From contig JAJDCT010000194.1 of the NCBI GenBank assembly GCA_029260695.1, positions 1-6,033 of the forward strand: 6,033 nt of DNA. Reading direction: 5' to 3'. The notes under the pieces are model-generated. The model saw only the letters and a list, made by a program, of their open reading frames with translations. It did no database searches and was not told the origin of the DNA. This document shows, one piece after another, positions 5,965 to 6,033 of this stretch; position 1 is the stretch's first letter; every line of letters starts with the position of its first letter. Made by a program: the position numbers and the translations under genes. This stretch comes from Phycisphaeraceae bacterium (lineage in GTDB: Bacteria > Planctomycetota > Phycisphaerae > Phycisphaerales > Phycisphaeraceae).

Positions 5965-6033
5965 GCTTGCCGTTTAGCGGCGGATCGTAGATCCGCGTGC
6001 GGCCCGTGTGATGTTTAGCCGCCGTTGCCAAGC
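5965..6033. repeat. Palindromic repeat element with two GTTTAGC boxes, cut by window end
   Basis: GTTTAGC occurs at 5972-5978 and 6013-6019, a 41-bp period, each followed by a G/C-only pentamer (GGCGG and CGCCG, respectively). Between them GCGGATC (5980-5986) and GATCCGC (5990-5996) make a perfect 7-bp stem with a GTA loop. CGGCGG (5978-5983) is also complementary to CCGCCG (6019-6024), and GCTTG (5965-5969) to CAAGC (6029-6033), so the element can fold at two levels. It resembles interspersed palindromic repeats I associate with planctomycete genomes, but that is recollection and not tested here. The right end is not visible, so copy number and boundaries are unknown. Confidence 0.45.

Larger units (their letters stand above)
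5771..6033. other. Gene-free right-hand region with sharp composition change
   Basis: No credible coding region is seen in these 263 bp. The first part (5781-5815) is moderately AT-rich. The middle (5849-5900) is strongly AT-rich and palindromic. The last 70 bp return to high GC and carry a hairpin and two GTTTAGC boxes. The single open frame (5836-6018) runs across both palindromes, lacks a ribosome binding site and has no domain-like features. The structured parts are listed separately. Confidence 0.6.

Noticed and set aside
5836..6018. 60-codon open frame across the terminal region
   Set aside because: It reads through the AT-rich palindrome and the GTTTAGC repeat, with no ribosome binding site; its C-terminus is simply translated repeat.
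5965..6033. Integron attC site
   Set aside because: Nested inverted repeats are superficially similar, but the GTTRRRY core is not met (GTTTAGC) and no RYYYAAC partner or integrase is visible.

Overview
The window reads as GC-rich bacterial chromosome with tightly packed ordinary genes. The C-terminal RsfS sequence, the small coiled-coil/HTH protein, the zinc-ribbon single-pass membrane protein, the PPi-type phosphofructokinase and the palindromic GTTTAGC repeat at the right edge together suggest a planctomycete, possibly of the Phycisphaerae type. That placement is inference from recalled family resemblance, not from a search.

Left part (1-721, + strand): the last 76 codons of a ribosomal silencing factor gene (rsfS), then a 144-residue protein with a helical/coiled-coil N-terminus and a C-terminal XRE-type helix-turn-helix. 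The second gene is preceded by the best Shine-Dalgarno in the window. A 95-bp gap follows, holding a long imperfect hairpin between converging genes.

Middle (817-4400): moaA (GTP 3',8-cyclase, first step of molybdenum cofactor synthesis) lies alone on the minus strand, with a perfect TATAAT so close to its ATG that the mRNA would be leaderless or nearly so. Divergent from it, 56 bp away, starts a two-gene + strand unit. Its first gene encodes a zinc-ribbon/one-TM/extracytoplasmic beta-domain protein. Six bases later comes a rhomboid intramembrane serine protease with an intact GASG/His dyad and a TPR-like cytoplasmic tail. The close spacing suggests co-expression and possibly an enzyme-substrate or enzyme-partner relationship.

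Right part (4401-6033): a 161-bp spacer with a candidate promoter leads to a 402-residue phosphofructokinase whose active-site signature (GGNDS, PKTIDND) points to pyrophosphate rather than ATP as phosphoryl donor. Downstream is 263 bp without a credible gene. It contains an AT-rich 23-bp perfect palindrome with two competing hairpin folds (probable terminator or operator) and, at the very edge, a hairpin-bearing repeat with two GTTTAGC boxes 41 bp apart that runs out of the window.

There is no phage, CRISPR, toxin-antitoxin or secondary-metabolism cassette visible. The most original leads are the zinc-ribbon/rhomboid pair and the non-coding structures in the last 260 bp.
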